Below are positions 7,275-15,036 of a stretch of 26,936 nucleotides of DNA, in pieces. Source of the DNA: JAAYZQ01 sp034428935 (GTDB lineage Bacteria; Chloroflexota; Anaerolineae; JAAYZQ01); assembly GCA_034428935.1 (NCBI GenBank), contig DAOUHB010000051.1, forward strand, positions 1 to 26,936, in the 5' to 3' direction. Made by a program: the position numbers and the translations under genes. Position 1 is the first letter of the stretch. Each line of letters starts with the position of its first letter. The notes under the pieces are model-generated. The model was given only the letters and a program-made list of their open reading frames with translations, ran no database searches and was not told where the DNA came from.

Positions 7275-8650
7275 GCGCCACCCGGGTGCTGATCGTCAGC
7301 CACGACATGGTCGGGGAGCGCATGGCCGGGCCAGGCATCCGCTACTGGGAGCTGGCTCGCGTGCTGGCCGACCACTGCGCCGTCACCCTGGCCGTGCCCG
7401 GGCAGACCACTCTGCACGCCGAGGGGTTTGACCTGCGCACCTATCCCCCCCGCGGCTGGGCCACGATCCTGGCTATGGCACGCCACGCTGACGTGGTCAT
7501 GCCCGGCGGCTTTGTGCTGCACCACGCTCCACAACTGGCCAGCCTTGACTGTGCCATCGTCATCGACGGCTACGACCCCTACCCGGCCGAAGTCCTGAGC
7601 TTGACCCGGCGTGCCGGAGACGAGGAGCGAGCCGGCTACGAGCGCTACCTGCTGGAGCAGGTACGTACCGACTGTACCCTGGGCGACTTTTATCTGTGTG
7701 CCAGCGAGCGGCAGCGCTATTGGTGGTTGGGGCTGCTCGCCGCCCACGGCCGGCTCAACGCCCGCACCTATGGCGCCGACCCGTCGCTGCGTTCGTTGGT
7801 GGACGTGGTGCCCTATGGCTGCCCGCCGGAGGCGATGTACCACGAGCGCAGGGTGCTGAAAGGCGCCGCGCCCGGCATTGGCCCGCAGGATCGGGTGCTG
7901 CTGTGGGGCGGTGGAATCTGGGATTGGCTTGATCCCCTGACCCTGCTGCGCGCCGTGGCGTTGCTGGTACCCGGGCACCCCGAGCTGCGGCTTGTGTTCC
8001 CCGGTACCCGCCACCCCAGCAGCGACGTGCCCGACATGCCCATGCGCCGCCGGGCCATGGACCTGGCGGCCGAACTGGGGCTGCTCGATCGGCACGTCTT
8101 TTTTGGCGACTGGGTGCCCTATGCCGACTGGCCCAACTATTTGCTCGAGGCCGACGCCGGCGTGTCGCTGCACTTTGACTCGTTGGAGACGCAACTTGCC
8201 TTTCGCACCCGCATCCTGGACTATGTACGGGCCGAGCTGCCCATGATCGTCACTCGCGGAGACGCCCTGGGCGAGATGGTGGCCAGCTACGGTCTGGGCG
8301 TGGTGGTCGACTACGAGGACGTGGACGGCGTGGCCCTGGGCATCTCTGCGCTTCTGGACGAGCCACGGGAGGCACGGCACGAGCAGTTCATGGCCGCGCA
8401 GGCTGCCCTGCGTTGGGAGCGCGTGGCCGAGCCCCTGATTCGCTTCTGCCGCTCCCCGCAGAGGGCCGCGGACCGGCCGGCCGGCTGGCCCGGGACAACA
8501 CCGGCCGACCCCAGCTGCCTGGCCGAGCAGGTAGAGCGCCAGGCCACCGAGATCGAGCAACTCCGCGCCCTGGTCAGGGGGTACGAGCAGGGCAAGCTCA
8601 TTCGCTTTATGCACAAGGTGCGCCGCTGGCGCAGCAAGGTGAGCCCATGA
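7271..8650 (+). CDS. GT-B glycosyltransferase, GT4-like, paralogue of the preceding gene
   Basis: 459 residues, starting at the ATG of an ATGA overlap with the preceding gene. The N-terminus is VLIVSHDMVGERMAGPGIR followed by YWELARVLA; the C-terminal half has LLWGGGIWDWLDPLT and L-E-T-Q-L-A-F-R-T-R-I-L-D-Y-V with the Glu at residue 306. These blocks match the preceding protein, so the two arose by tandem duplication or belong to one subfamily. The last 45 residues form a short coiled coil and a basic helix (LVRGYEQGKLIRFMHKVRRW). It likely transfers a sugar onto the same glycan at the cytoplasmic face of the membrane. Donor and acceptor are unknown. The stop overlaps the next ATG by 4 bases (ATGA at 8647-8650). 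Confidence 0.82.
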   Translation: MSATRVLIVSHDMVGERMAGPGIRYWELARVLADHCAVTLAVPGQTTLHAEGFDLRTYPPRGWATILAMARHADVVMPGGFVLHHAPQLASLDCAIVIDGYDPYPAEVLSLTRRAGDEERAGYERYLLEQVRTDCTLGDFYLCASERQRYWWLGLLAAHGRLNARTYGADPSLRSLVDVVPYGCPPEAMYHERRVLKGAAPGIGPQDRVLLWGGGIWDWLDPLTLLRAVALLVPGHPELRLVFPGTRHPSSDVPDMPMRRRAMDLAAELGLLDRHVFFGDWVPYADWPNYLLEADAGVSLHFDSLETQLAFRTRILDYVRAELPMIVTRGDALGEMVASYGLGVVVDYEDVDGVALGISALLDEPREARHEQFMAAQAALRWERVAEPLIRFCRSPQRAADRPAGWPGTTPADPSCLAEQVERQATEIEQLRALVRGYEQGKLIRFMHKVRRWRSKVSP

Positions 8651-10212
8651 GTGACGTAACACACACGCTGCCCAAGGCGACGGTCATCGTTCTGGCCTGG
8701 AACGGCATCGACTACCTGGATGGCTGCCTGCGATCGGTGCTGGCCCAGGATCATCCAAATTTTGAGGTCCTCGTCGTGGACAACGGCTCGACCGACGGCT
8801 CGGCCGAGCTGGTCAGCACCGCCTTTCCCCAGGCACGCCTAATCCGCAACGAACGCAACCTGGGTTTTGCCGCTGGAAACAACGTCGGGCTGCGGGAAGC
8901 AGACGGCGAGGTTCTCGTCCTTCTCAACCAGGACACGGTGGTGCAGCCCGGCTGGCTGGCGGCCCTGGCCCGCGCCCTGGTAACCCTGCCCAATGCCGGG
9001 GTGGTAGGCGGCAAAATCCTCGACCCCGACGGCCGTACCCTCCAACACGCCGGCGGCTACATCGAGCACCCGCTGGCACTGGGCCAGCACGTGGGGCACG
9101 GCGAGCCGGACGACGGCCAGTACGACGAGGTCCGCGAGGTAGAATACGTGACCGCCGCGGGCATGGCCCTCAAGCGCAGAGTTCTGACCGCCATTGGCGA
9201 CCTGGACGAGGGCTTTTTCCCTGGCTATTTCGAGGACGTGGACTTGTGCTACCGGGCGCGGCGGGCTGGCTACGGGGTGTGGTACACCCCCGAAGCCGTC
9301 ATGCATCACCTGGAGTCGGCCAGCATGCGCCGCGACAGCTTCCGCGGCCACTGTGCCTACTATCGCAATCGCCTGCGCTTTGCCCTTAAGAGCTATTCGG
9401 TGCCGCGTTTCGTCCACGAGTTTGTCCCGGCCGAGATGGAGCGCATCCTGCGGGCTCCCCGGGAAGAGCTTCGGGCGGCCGCGCTCAGCGCCGTGGAGGG
9501 CATTGCCACGTGGGCATTGGTGGCCGAACAGCGCGACCCTCGACCCACGATGGCCGAGTACGAGGCCGTGACCAGTGCCTTGCGGTCGCTCCAGGAGGCC
9601 TACCTGCGGCAGGCGACGACCAGGCGCCCGGTGGCTGCGGACGAGGAGACCCAGCAGGTGGCTCGCAGCGCGGGATCCCTCATCTCCCGACTGTCGGGCG
9701 ACGACGAGGCCCGCGAGGTGGCGCAGCCTTCTGCGCTTTCTGCAGACGAGCAGGAGCCCGGGTTGCGGGCCGAGCTGGAGGCCATGCACAACTCCTGGCA
9801 GGTAACACCCCGCCCCTTTGCTTCCGGCGTGCCGGTCCTCGCGCCGCTCATCGTCGCCTTGCGCAACTGGGTCAACGACCTGGCCGGCCGCTGGTACGTG
9901 CAGGCGCTGCTGGAGCAGCAGGTCGAGTTCAATGCCCATGCGGCCCGGCTGGCCTCGCAGTACTATGATTTCCTGGGTAGAATAGCCCACATTGCCCAGC
10001 AGCAGGGTGAGTGGCTGCAGCAGCAGGGTGAGTGGCTGCAGCAGCATGACGAGCAGACCCACGATCAGGGGCAGACGAGCGCTTTTCTGGCCGAGCAGGT
10101 CGCGTCGCTCCAACGCCAGGTGTCGGCCCTGAGTCAGCGGGTTGCCGAGTTGGAGGAAGAACTCCATGGATACGAGAATTGCCGGGCAAGCCGAGGCAGA
10201 GATGAGCCCTGA
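8647..10212 (+). CDS. GT2 glycosyltransferase fused to a C-terminal helical WY-QQ module
   Basis: 521 residues from the ATG, preceded by AAGGTGAG. Residues 1-270 are a GT-A fold family 2 transferase of the rhamnosyltransferase type: TVIVLAWNG, VVDNGSTDGS, the N-Q-D metal motif at 94-96, and FFEDVDL-like acceptor site (GYFEDVDLCYRARRAGY). From about residue 380 a different module begins: P-F-A-S-G-V-P-V-L, then an amphipathic helix and W416-Y417-V-x-x-L-L-x-Q-Q-x-x-F-N. Glutamine-rich coiled coil then runs to the end. The same module is seen in the next gene and in the gene at 21363. A perfect 21-bp tandem duplication lies in the coiled coil (10000-10041). The module could anchor or scaffold the enzyme at the membrane; that is inference. 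It overlaps the next gene by 47 bases. Confidence 0.85.
   Translation: MSDVTHTLPKATVIVLAWNGIDYLDGCLRSVLAQDHPNFEVLVVDNGSTDGSAELVSTAFPQARLIRNERNLGFAAGNNVGLREADGEVLVLLNQDTVVQPGWLAALARALVTLPNAGVVGGKILDPDGRTLQHAGGYIEHPLALGQHVGHGEPDDGQYDEVREVEYVTAAGMALKRRVLTAIGDLDEGFFPGYFEDVDLCYRARRAGYGVWYTPEAVMHHLESASMRRDSFRGHCAYYRNRLRFALKSYSVPRFVHEFVPAEMERILRAPREELRAAALSAVEGIATWALVAEQRDPRPTMAEYEAVTSALRSLQEAYLRQATTRRPVAADEETQQVARSAGSLISRLSGDDEAREVAQPSALSADEQEPGLRAELEAMHNSWQVTPRPFASGVPVLAPLIVALRNWVNDLAGRWYVQALLEQQVEFNAHAARLASQYYDFLGRIAHIAQQQGEWLQQQGEWLQQHDEQTHDQGQTSAFLAEQVASLQRQVSALSQRVAELEEELHGYENCRASRGRDEP
10000..10041 (+). repeat. Perfect 21-bp tandem duplication inside the GT2 gene
   Basis: Positions 10000-10020 and 10021-10041 are identical, in frame, each encoding the heptad Q-Q-G-E-W-L-Q. 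One repeat adds exactly two helical turns to the coiled coil without breaking register, so the number of units may vary between strains by slippage. Confidence 0.85.
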
Positions 10213-10744
10213 CCTGGACCAGATCATCGAGATCCGCGATCCGGATATCGACGTCGAGGAGGTGATGGCCCGCGTACGGGCCAACGTCGCTCGGCGCCGG
10301 GCGGAGGGCGCGTACCAGGAGGACCTGGATGCCATCGCCCGTGAAGTGCGGGAAGAGGTGATGGCCTTTGCCGCTGTGGAGGACCGAGCCGGCCGCCGCA
10401 GCCTGGTCTTGACGCTGGCCGAACTCGATGCCCGCTGGCAGCTCAAGGAGCAGCCTTTTGTCTCGGGCATGCCCATCCTGGGACGGCTGATCGTCGCCGC
10501 CCGTTCGGCGTGGAACTGGATGTCGACCAAGTGGTACGTGCGCCCCCTCATCCAGCAGCAAAGCGAATTCAATAGCCACGCCGTCCGCACCCTGCGCGAG
10601 GTGATCGCCGAGCAGCAGATGCTGGCCGACAGGGTGGAGCGCCTAGAAGATCTACTCCGCCAACAGCAGCCCGAGTTTGAGCGGTTACAAACCGGCAGCC
10701 AGGGCCAGGATGAGAGCGGAAGAGGAGGCTCCGGCGGGCGTTGA
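10166..10744 (+). CDS. Small helical protein carrying the WY-QQ module
   Basis: 192 residues from an ATG with GGAGG 9 bases upstream; an internal ATG at 10202 lacks a clear site. Residues about 20-45 hold an acidic-basic helix (DPDIDVEEVMARVRANVARR). A second helical stretch follows, then P-F-V-S-G-M-P-I-L, an amphipathic helix and W123-Y124-V-R-P-L-I-Q-Q-Q-x-x-F-N. A coiled coil (ADRVERLEDLLRQQQ) and a polar Gly/Ser-rich tail end the protein. No catalytic domain is visible. The D-V-E-E-V-M helix resembles N-terminal extensions I have seen on surface-glycan methyltransferases, but here it stands alone. It may be a membrane-peripheral adaptor for the neighbouring transferases. Its TGA overlaps the next TTG start by 4 bases (TTGA). 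Confidence 0.75.
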   Translation: MDTRIAGQAEAEMSPDLDQIIEIRDPDIDVEEVMARVRANVARRRAEGAYQEDLDAIAREVREEVMAFAAVEDRAGRRSLVLTLAELDARWQLKEQPFVSGMPILGRLIVAARSAWNWMSTKWYVRPLIQQQSEFNSHAVRTLREVIAEQQMLADRVERLEDLLRQQQPEFERLQTGSQGQDESGRGGSGGR

Positions 10745-11853
10745 TTGTCCATCAGATGGGCTCCATACTCGCCTTTGGCGACGCTGTGACCAATCAGATT
10801 CTGGAGATTGACCGCCGCCTGCGCGCCTGGGGCCTGGCGACGCGCATCTTTGGTGCCAGCGTCGACGCCTTGCTGGGCGGCCAGGCCCAGCTCGACGTCG
10901 GCTACGAGCCCTATATCGAGAACGATGACGACCTGCTGATCTATCACTACTCGGCCTATTGCGACAACCACCGGCTCTATCTCCGCTCCCGGAATCGCCG
11001 CCTGCTCGTCTACCACAACGTGACCCCGGCGGCATTTTTCCGGCCCTTTGACGCCACCTACGAAGGGCTCTGTGCCCGGGGCCGAGCCCTGCTGCCCCGG
11101 CTCCGGGAGTGCGACCTGGCCTTGGGCGTCTCGGAGTATAATCGGCGGGAGCTGGTGGATGCCGGGTTCGCCGCGGAACGAACGGGCGTGCTTCCCATCT
11201 TCTTGTCGCTGGCGGACCTGGAGGCCGCATCGCGCGATGAAAGGCTCTACAGGCAGTTGAAAGCCGGAGGCACGGCCAACGTGCTCTTTGTGGGCCGGGT
11301 GGCACCCAACAAGGCATTCGAGGATCTACTGACGCTGTTTGCGGCCTACTCTCGTCTGAACTGCAACTCGCGGCTCATCCTGGCCGGCGCGCGTTTCCTG
11401 CCGCGCTACGATGCGCTGTTGGATCGGCTGGTCGGACGGCTGGGCCTGTCCGACCGCGTGGTCTGGACCGGCCGCGTCTCGCTTGCCAAGCTCAGAACCT
11501 ATTACGAGTCAGCCGATCTTTTCCTATGCGCCAGCAAGCACGAGGGCTTTTGCGTGCCGCTGCTGGAGGCCATGCACTTTGACCTACCCGTCCTCGCCCG
11601 GGCTATGGCTGCGGTGCCCGATACACTGGGGCAGGCGGGCGTGCAATACCACCAGCTCGATCACGCGGTGCTCGCCGAGGTCATGGACCTCCTCATCGGC
11701 GACCAGGCGCTGCGGGCCAGGGTCATCGCCGGGCAAAGACACCGCCTGCAAGAGCTGGCACCGGGCTGTGTCGAGGTCAAGCTGGTCGAGATCCTGTCGT
11801 CGCTGGGTGTGGCCCTGGAGTCCGGAGAGGCGAGATGCGCATCCACCAGATGA
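10741..11853 (+). CDS. GT4-family glycosyltransferase (GDAxTN type), first of a tandem pair
   Basis: 370 residues from a TTG start in a TTGA overlap with the preceding stop. The N-terminus reads I-V-H-Q-M-G-S-I-L-A-F-G-D-A-V-T-N-Q-I-L, matching the next gene. The nucleotide-sugar half starts at NVLFVGRVAPNKAFEDLL, and the E-x7-E motif is E268-G-F-C-V-P-L-L-E276. Both halves of a GT-B fold are complete. It is a retaining-type GT4 transferase by family and should act on the cytoplasmic glycan intermediate; sugar specificity cannot be read from the sequence. It overlaps the next gene by 19 bases. Confidence 0.88.
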   Translation: MIVHQMGSILAFGDAVTNQILEIDRRLRAWGLATRIFGASVDALLGGQAQLDVGYEPYIENDDDLLIYHYSAYCDNHRLYLRSRNRRLLVYHNVTPAAFFRPFDATYEGLCARGRALLPRLRECDLALGVSEYNRRELVDAGFAAERTGVLPIFLSLADLEAASRDERLYRQLKAGGTANVLFVGRVAPNKAFEDLLTLFAAYSRLNCNSRLILAGARFLPRYDALLDRLVGRLGLSDRVVWTGRVSLAKLRTYYESADLFLCASKHEGFCVPLLEAMHFDLPVLARAMAAVPDTLGQAGVQYHQLDHAVLAEVMDLLIGDQALRARVIAGQRHRLQELAPGCVEVKLVEILSSLGVALESGEARCASTR

Positions 11854-12914
11854 CGGCGGCCCTGGTCTATGGCGACGCCATCACCAACGACATCCTGGAG
11901 ATCGACGCGCGCCTGAAGGCCTGGGGCCACGAGTCGCGAATCTACGGCGAGCACATCGAGCCTCGCCTGGCGCACCTGGCCCGGCCGCAGGCCGAGTACG
12001 AGCCGTTCCTGGCCAAGCGGGACGACCTGCTCATCTACCACTATTCCCTCTATACCTCGAACCTGGAGCTGTACCGGCGCTCGCTCCAGCACAAGCTGGT
12101 GGTATACCACAACATCACACCGCCCGAGTTCTTTCAGGGCTACCATCGTGACATGGAGACCATCTGTCGCATTGGGCGCCTGGCACTGCCCCAGTTGCAG
12201 GGCTGCGACCTGGCCGTGGCCGACTCGGACTATAACCGCCTGGACCTGGTCAAGGCCGGGATCCCGGCCGGCAGGACCGACGTCCTGCCACCCTTCATCA
12301 ATCTGGCCAGCTTGACCGGCGCCGAGCCTAACCCGGTGCTGGCCGATCGCCTGCACCAACCCGGCACGGCGAACCTGCTCTTTGTGGGGCGGGTCGCCCC
12401 CAACAAGGCCCTGGAAGACCTGTTAAAAGTCGTCCACTGTTACCGGCAGGCCATCGATCCCCGCATTCGCCTGTGGCTGGTCGGCACCCAGCCCGTGCCC
12501 GTCTACACTCGCTTTCTGGAGAAGCTCATCCTGCGGCTCGACCTGGCCGGGGTCGTGGAGCTGGTGGGCCAGGTGTCCCTGCCAGATCTGAAGACCTACT
12601 ACCAGGCGGCCGATCTGTTTCTGTGCGCCAGCCGGCACGAGGGCTTTGGCGTGCCGCTGGTCGAGAGCATGGCCTTTGACCTGCCGGTGCTGGCCCGCAG
12701 GAGCACGGCGGTACCCGATACTCTGGGGCAGGCGGGGGTCCTGTTCCACGGCTCGCACTATGGCGCCATCGCCGAGGCGGTTCACCTGCTGCTGACCGAC
12801 GCCGGGCTGCGGCGCCAGGTGATCGACCGGCAGCGCCAGAGGCTGGCAGATTTCGCGCCGGAACGGATCGAGGCCAGGCTGCGCCAGGCACTGCAGTGCG
12901 TGGGGGTCGGCTGA
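11835..12914 (+). CDS. GT4-family glycosyltransferase (GDAxTN type), second of a tandem pair
   Basis: 359 residues from an ATG preceded by GGAGAGG. The N-terminus reads I-H-Q-M-T-A-A-L-V-Y-G-D-A-I-T-N-D-I-L-E-I-D, near-identical in pattern to the preceding gene. The sequence LLFVGRVAPNKALEDLL and the E-x7-E motif E269-G-F-G-V-P-L-V-E277 are conserved. The close similarity and adjacency point to gene duplication followed by divergence, probably giving two successive sugar additions with related donors. A retaining mechanism follows from GT4 membership. The TGA shares its A with the next ATG (TGATG). Confidence 0.88.
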   Translation: MRIHQMTAALVYGDAITNDILEIDARLKAWGHESRIYGEHIEPRLAHLARPQAEYEPFLAKRDDLLIYHYSLYTSNLELYRRSLQHKLVVYHNITPPEFFQGYHRDMETICRIGRLALPQLQGCDLAVADSDYNRLDLVKAGIPAGRTDVLPPFINLASLTGAEPNPVLADRLHQPGTANLLFVGRVAPNKALEDLLKVVHCYRQAIDPRIRLWLVGTQPVPVYTRFLEKLILRLDLAGVVELVGQVSLPDLKTYYQAADLFLCASRHEGFGVPLVESMAFDLPVLARRSTAVPDTLGQAGVLFHGSHYGAIAEAVHLLLTDAGLRRQVIDRQRQRLADFAPERIEARLRQALQCVGVG

Positions 12915-14158
12915 TGGCTGAGCGTCCGTTGGCCTTTGTGGTGCAGCGCTATGGGCCCGAGATCGTAGGCGGCTCCGAGGCGCTGTGCCGGGCTGTGGCA
13001 GAGATGATCGCTCCCCGCCACCCCGTCGAGGTTCTGACCACCTGCGCCCGCGACTACCGGACCTGGCGTAACGAGCTGCCGGCCGGCACGTCCGAGCTGA
13101 ACGGCGTCAGGGTGAGGCGTTTTGCAGTCGATTTCGAGCGGGACGCGCGCTTTCACGAGCTGCTGGACACGATCTTGGGTCACGTGCCCCTCAGTGCCTA
13201 TCCCAGGCACCGCGCCCGGGTGCGGGCGCACATTGCCCGCAGCACGGCCCAGCAGCAGCAGGACTGCCTGAAGCTCCAGGGCCCCTATTCGACGCCCCTG
13301 CTCGACTTCCTGGCGAGCCGGCACCAGGATTATGGCCTGGTCGTCTTTTTCACCTACCTTTACCCGACCACGTTTTTCGGCTGCCAACAGGTGCCAGCGG
13401 CCAAGACGGTCCTCGTGCCCACCGCCCACGACGAGGCGCCCATCCACCTGCCCATCTTTCGCTCCATGTTTGCCCGCTTCCCGGCCCATATCTTCTTGAC
13501 GCCTGAAGAAAGGCTGTTCGTCCAGAGGACCTTTGACCTCGAGGACGCCCTGCAGGCGACCATCGGCATGCCCGTCGAGCTGTCGGGCCTTCCTGACCCG
13601 GAGCGCTTTCGCCAGAAGTATGGAATCCCGGCGCCCTTTTTGCTGTACGCCGGGCGCATCGACTCGTCAAAGGGCTGCGAGGAGCTGATCCGCTTTTTTG
13701 GCGCGGCGCAGCACCACCTGCCGCCCGAGGTGGAGCTGGTCCTCTGCGGCCAACTGGCCATGGAACTGCCCGTAAACTGCCGCATTCGCTACCTGGGCTT
13801 GCTGTCGGAACAGGACAAGATCGACGCCATGGCGGCCGCGACCCTCCTGGTCAACCCCTCCCCCTTCGAGAGCTTTTCCATCGTCGTTCTGGAAGCAATG
13901 CTGTGCGGCACGCCGGTCCTGGTCAACGGCCAGTGCGAGGTGCTCAAGGGCCACGTCCGACGCAGCCGCGGCGGGCTGTACTATGACACCGGCTACGAGT
14001 TCGTGGAGGCCCTGAGGCTGCTGCTGGGCGACGAGAGCCTGCGTGCGGGCATGGGCGCCAACGGCATGGCGTACGTGGTCCAGAATTACCACCATAGCGT
14101 CGTTGAAGAGCGCTATTGGGCCGCATTGTCGCGAGCGGAACGTAAGGAGCAAGGGTAG
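12914..14158 (+). CDS. GT4-family glycosyltransferase
   Basis: 414 residues from the ATG of a TGATG junction with the preceding gene. The N-terminus FVVQRYGPEIVGGSEALCR contains the G-G-S-E loop that usually binds the donor phosphate or acceptor. The second Rossmann half starts at FLLYAGRIDSSKGCEELI, and the E-x7-E motif is E319-S-F-S-I-V-V-L-E327. The region between the halves is longer than in the adjacent pair, and this protein is clearly not part of that duplication. It likely adds one residue of the exported glycan. The next gene begins 2 bases after its TAG, in the same transcription unit. Confidence 0.88.
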   Translation: MAERPLAFVVQRYGPEIVGGSEALCRAVAEMIAPRHPVEVLTTCARDYRTWRNELPAGTSELNGVRVRRFAVDFERDARFHELLDTILGHVPLSAYPRHRARVRAHIARSTAQQQQDCLKLQGPYSTPLLDFLASRHQDYGLVVFFTYLYPTTFFGCQQVPAAKTVLVPTAHDEAPIHLPIFRSMFARFPAHIFLTPEERLFVQRTFDLEDALQATIGMPVELSGLPDPERFRQKYGIPAPFLLYAGRIDSSKGCEELIRFFGAAQHHLPPEVELVLCGQLAMELPVNCRIRYLGLLSEQDKIDAMAAATLLVNPSPFESFSIVVLEAMLCGTPVLVNGQCEVLKGHVRRSRGGLYYDTGYEFVEALRLLLGDESLRAGMGANGMAYVVQNYHHSVVEERYWAALSRAERKEQG

Positions 14159-14160
14159 GA

Positions 14161-15036
14161 ATGAAGAGACCATCACTTTTCAGTACAGCGGAGCACAGGC
14201 CACAAGCGGGAAGCAGCATGGGCCTGTGCAAGGCATGCCACACCGACGACTGGGAGGATGACAGTTTTTTGGCGATTCTGGACGAGCTTGACCTGTCCTT
14301 CGGCCGCCAGTACAAACACCGCAAGCATTGGGAGTTTGCCAAAGCGATCTGGGGGCTCGGCAAACTGGGGTGCTTGACCTCCGAGGCCCTGGCCTTAGGG
14401 GTGGGAGCAGGCAAGGAGCACGTTGCCTACTACCTGGCTAACAAGCTTGGCCGGGTACACGCCGTTGACATCTATGGCAGTGGAGACTTTGCTCAGAGCG
14501 ATGCGCCGGCCGAAATGCTGGTCCATCCGGAAAAGTTTGCTCCCTTTGGCTATCGCCAGGAACGTCTCATTGTTCAGTATATGGACGGCCGCGACCTGAA
14601 GTATCCTGCGGACTGCTTTGACATTGTATTCTCGCTGTCTTCCATCGAGCATTTCGGGGGACACACGGCCGCGACCCGGGCGATGCAAGAGATGGCCCGA
14701 GTGTTGAGGCCGGGTGGCACGCTGGCTCTAACCACCGAGTTGATCCTGAACGGCGCGTCCCATCCCGACTTTTTTCTGCCCGGCGAGCTGGAAACCGTCT
14801 TGATCTGGCCGAGCGGGCTTGACCTGGTCGAGCCCCTCGACTTGCGGGTGCCACCGGCCCTTCTCGACGACCCGCTCGATATGAGCAGCGACATTTCGGG
14901 ACGCTTCCCACACATTGTGCTGAAGCTGGGTTCTGTGGTGTTTACCTCGGTGATCATGTTCTTGCAGAAACCAGACACAAGCGGAAGAAGCGGAGCGGAG
15001 AAGAGAGGAGCCTATGAGCCTGGAAAGAACCGGTGA
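14161..15036 (+). CDS. Class I SAM-dependent methyltransferase
   Basis: 291 residues with AAGGAG and a nearer GGTAGGA upstream of the ATG. A short N-terminal part has C-K-A-C-H, possibly half of a metal site. The SAM-binding glycine loop is L-G-V-G-A-G-K-E (about 79-86), followed by the acidic-strand motif VHAVDIYG and the post-loops FDIVFSLSSIEHFGG and EMARVLRPGGTLAL. This pattern is familiar from methyltransferases in polysaccharide clusters. A sugar O-methylation or capping role is inferred from context only. The 3' end overlaps the next gene by 23 bases. Confidence 0.82.
   Translation: MKRPSLFSTAEHRPQAGSSMGLCKACHTDDWEDDSFLAILDELDLSFGRQYKHRKHWEFAKAIWGLGKLGCLTSEALALGVGAGKEHVAYYLANKLGRVHAVDIYGSGDFAQSDAPAEMLVHPEKFAPFGYRQERLIVQYMDGRDLKYPADCFDIVFSLSSIEHFGGHTAATRAMQEMARVLRPGGTLALTTELILNGASHPDFFLPGELETVLIWPSGLDLVEPLDLRVPPALLDDPLDMSSDISGRFPHIVLKLGSVVFTSVIMFLQKPDTSGRSGAEKRGAYEPGKNR

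Noticed and set aside
10000..10041. Short tandem repeat as a CRISPR-like array
   Set aside because: There are just two adjoining units with no spacers, in frame within a coding region.
8839..11016. Minus-strand open frame of about 725 codons
   Set aside because: It lies opposite the GT2 gene, the 10166 gene and the start of the next GT4, all with clear motifs; the antisense translation has no family signature.
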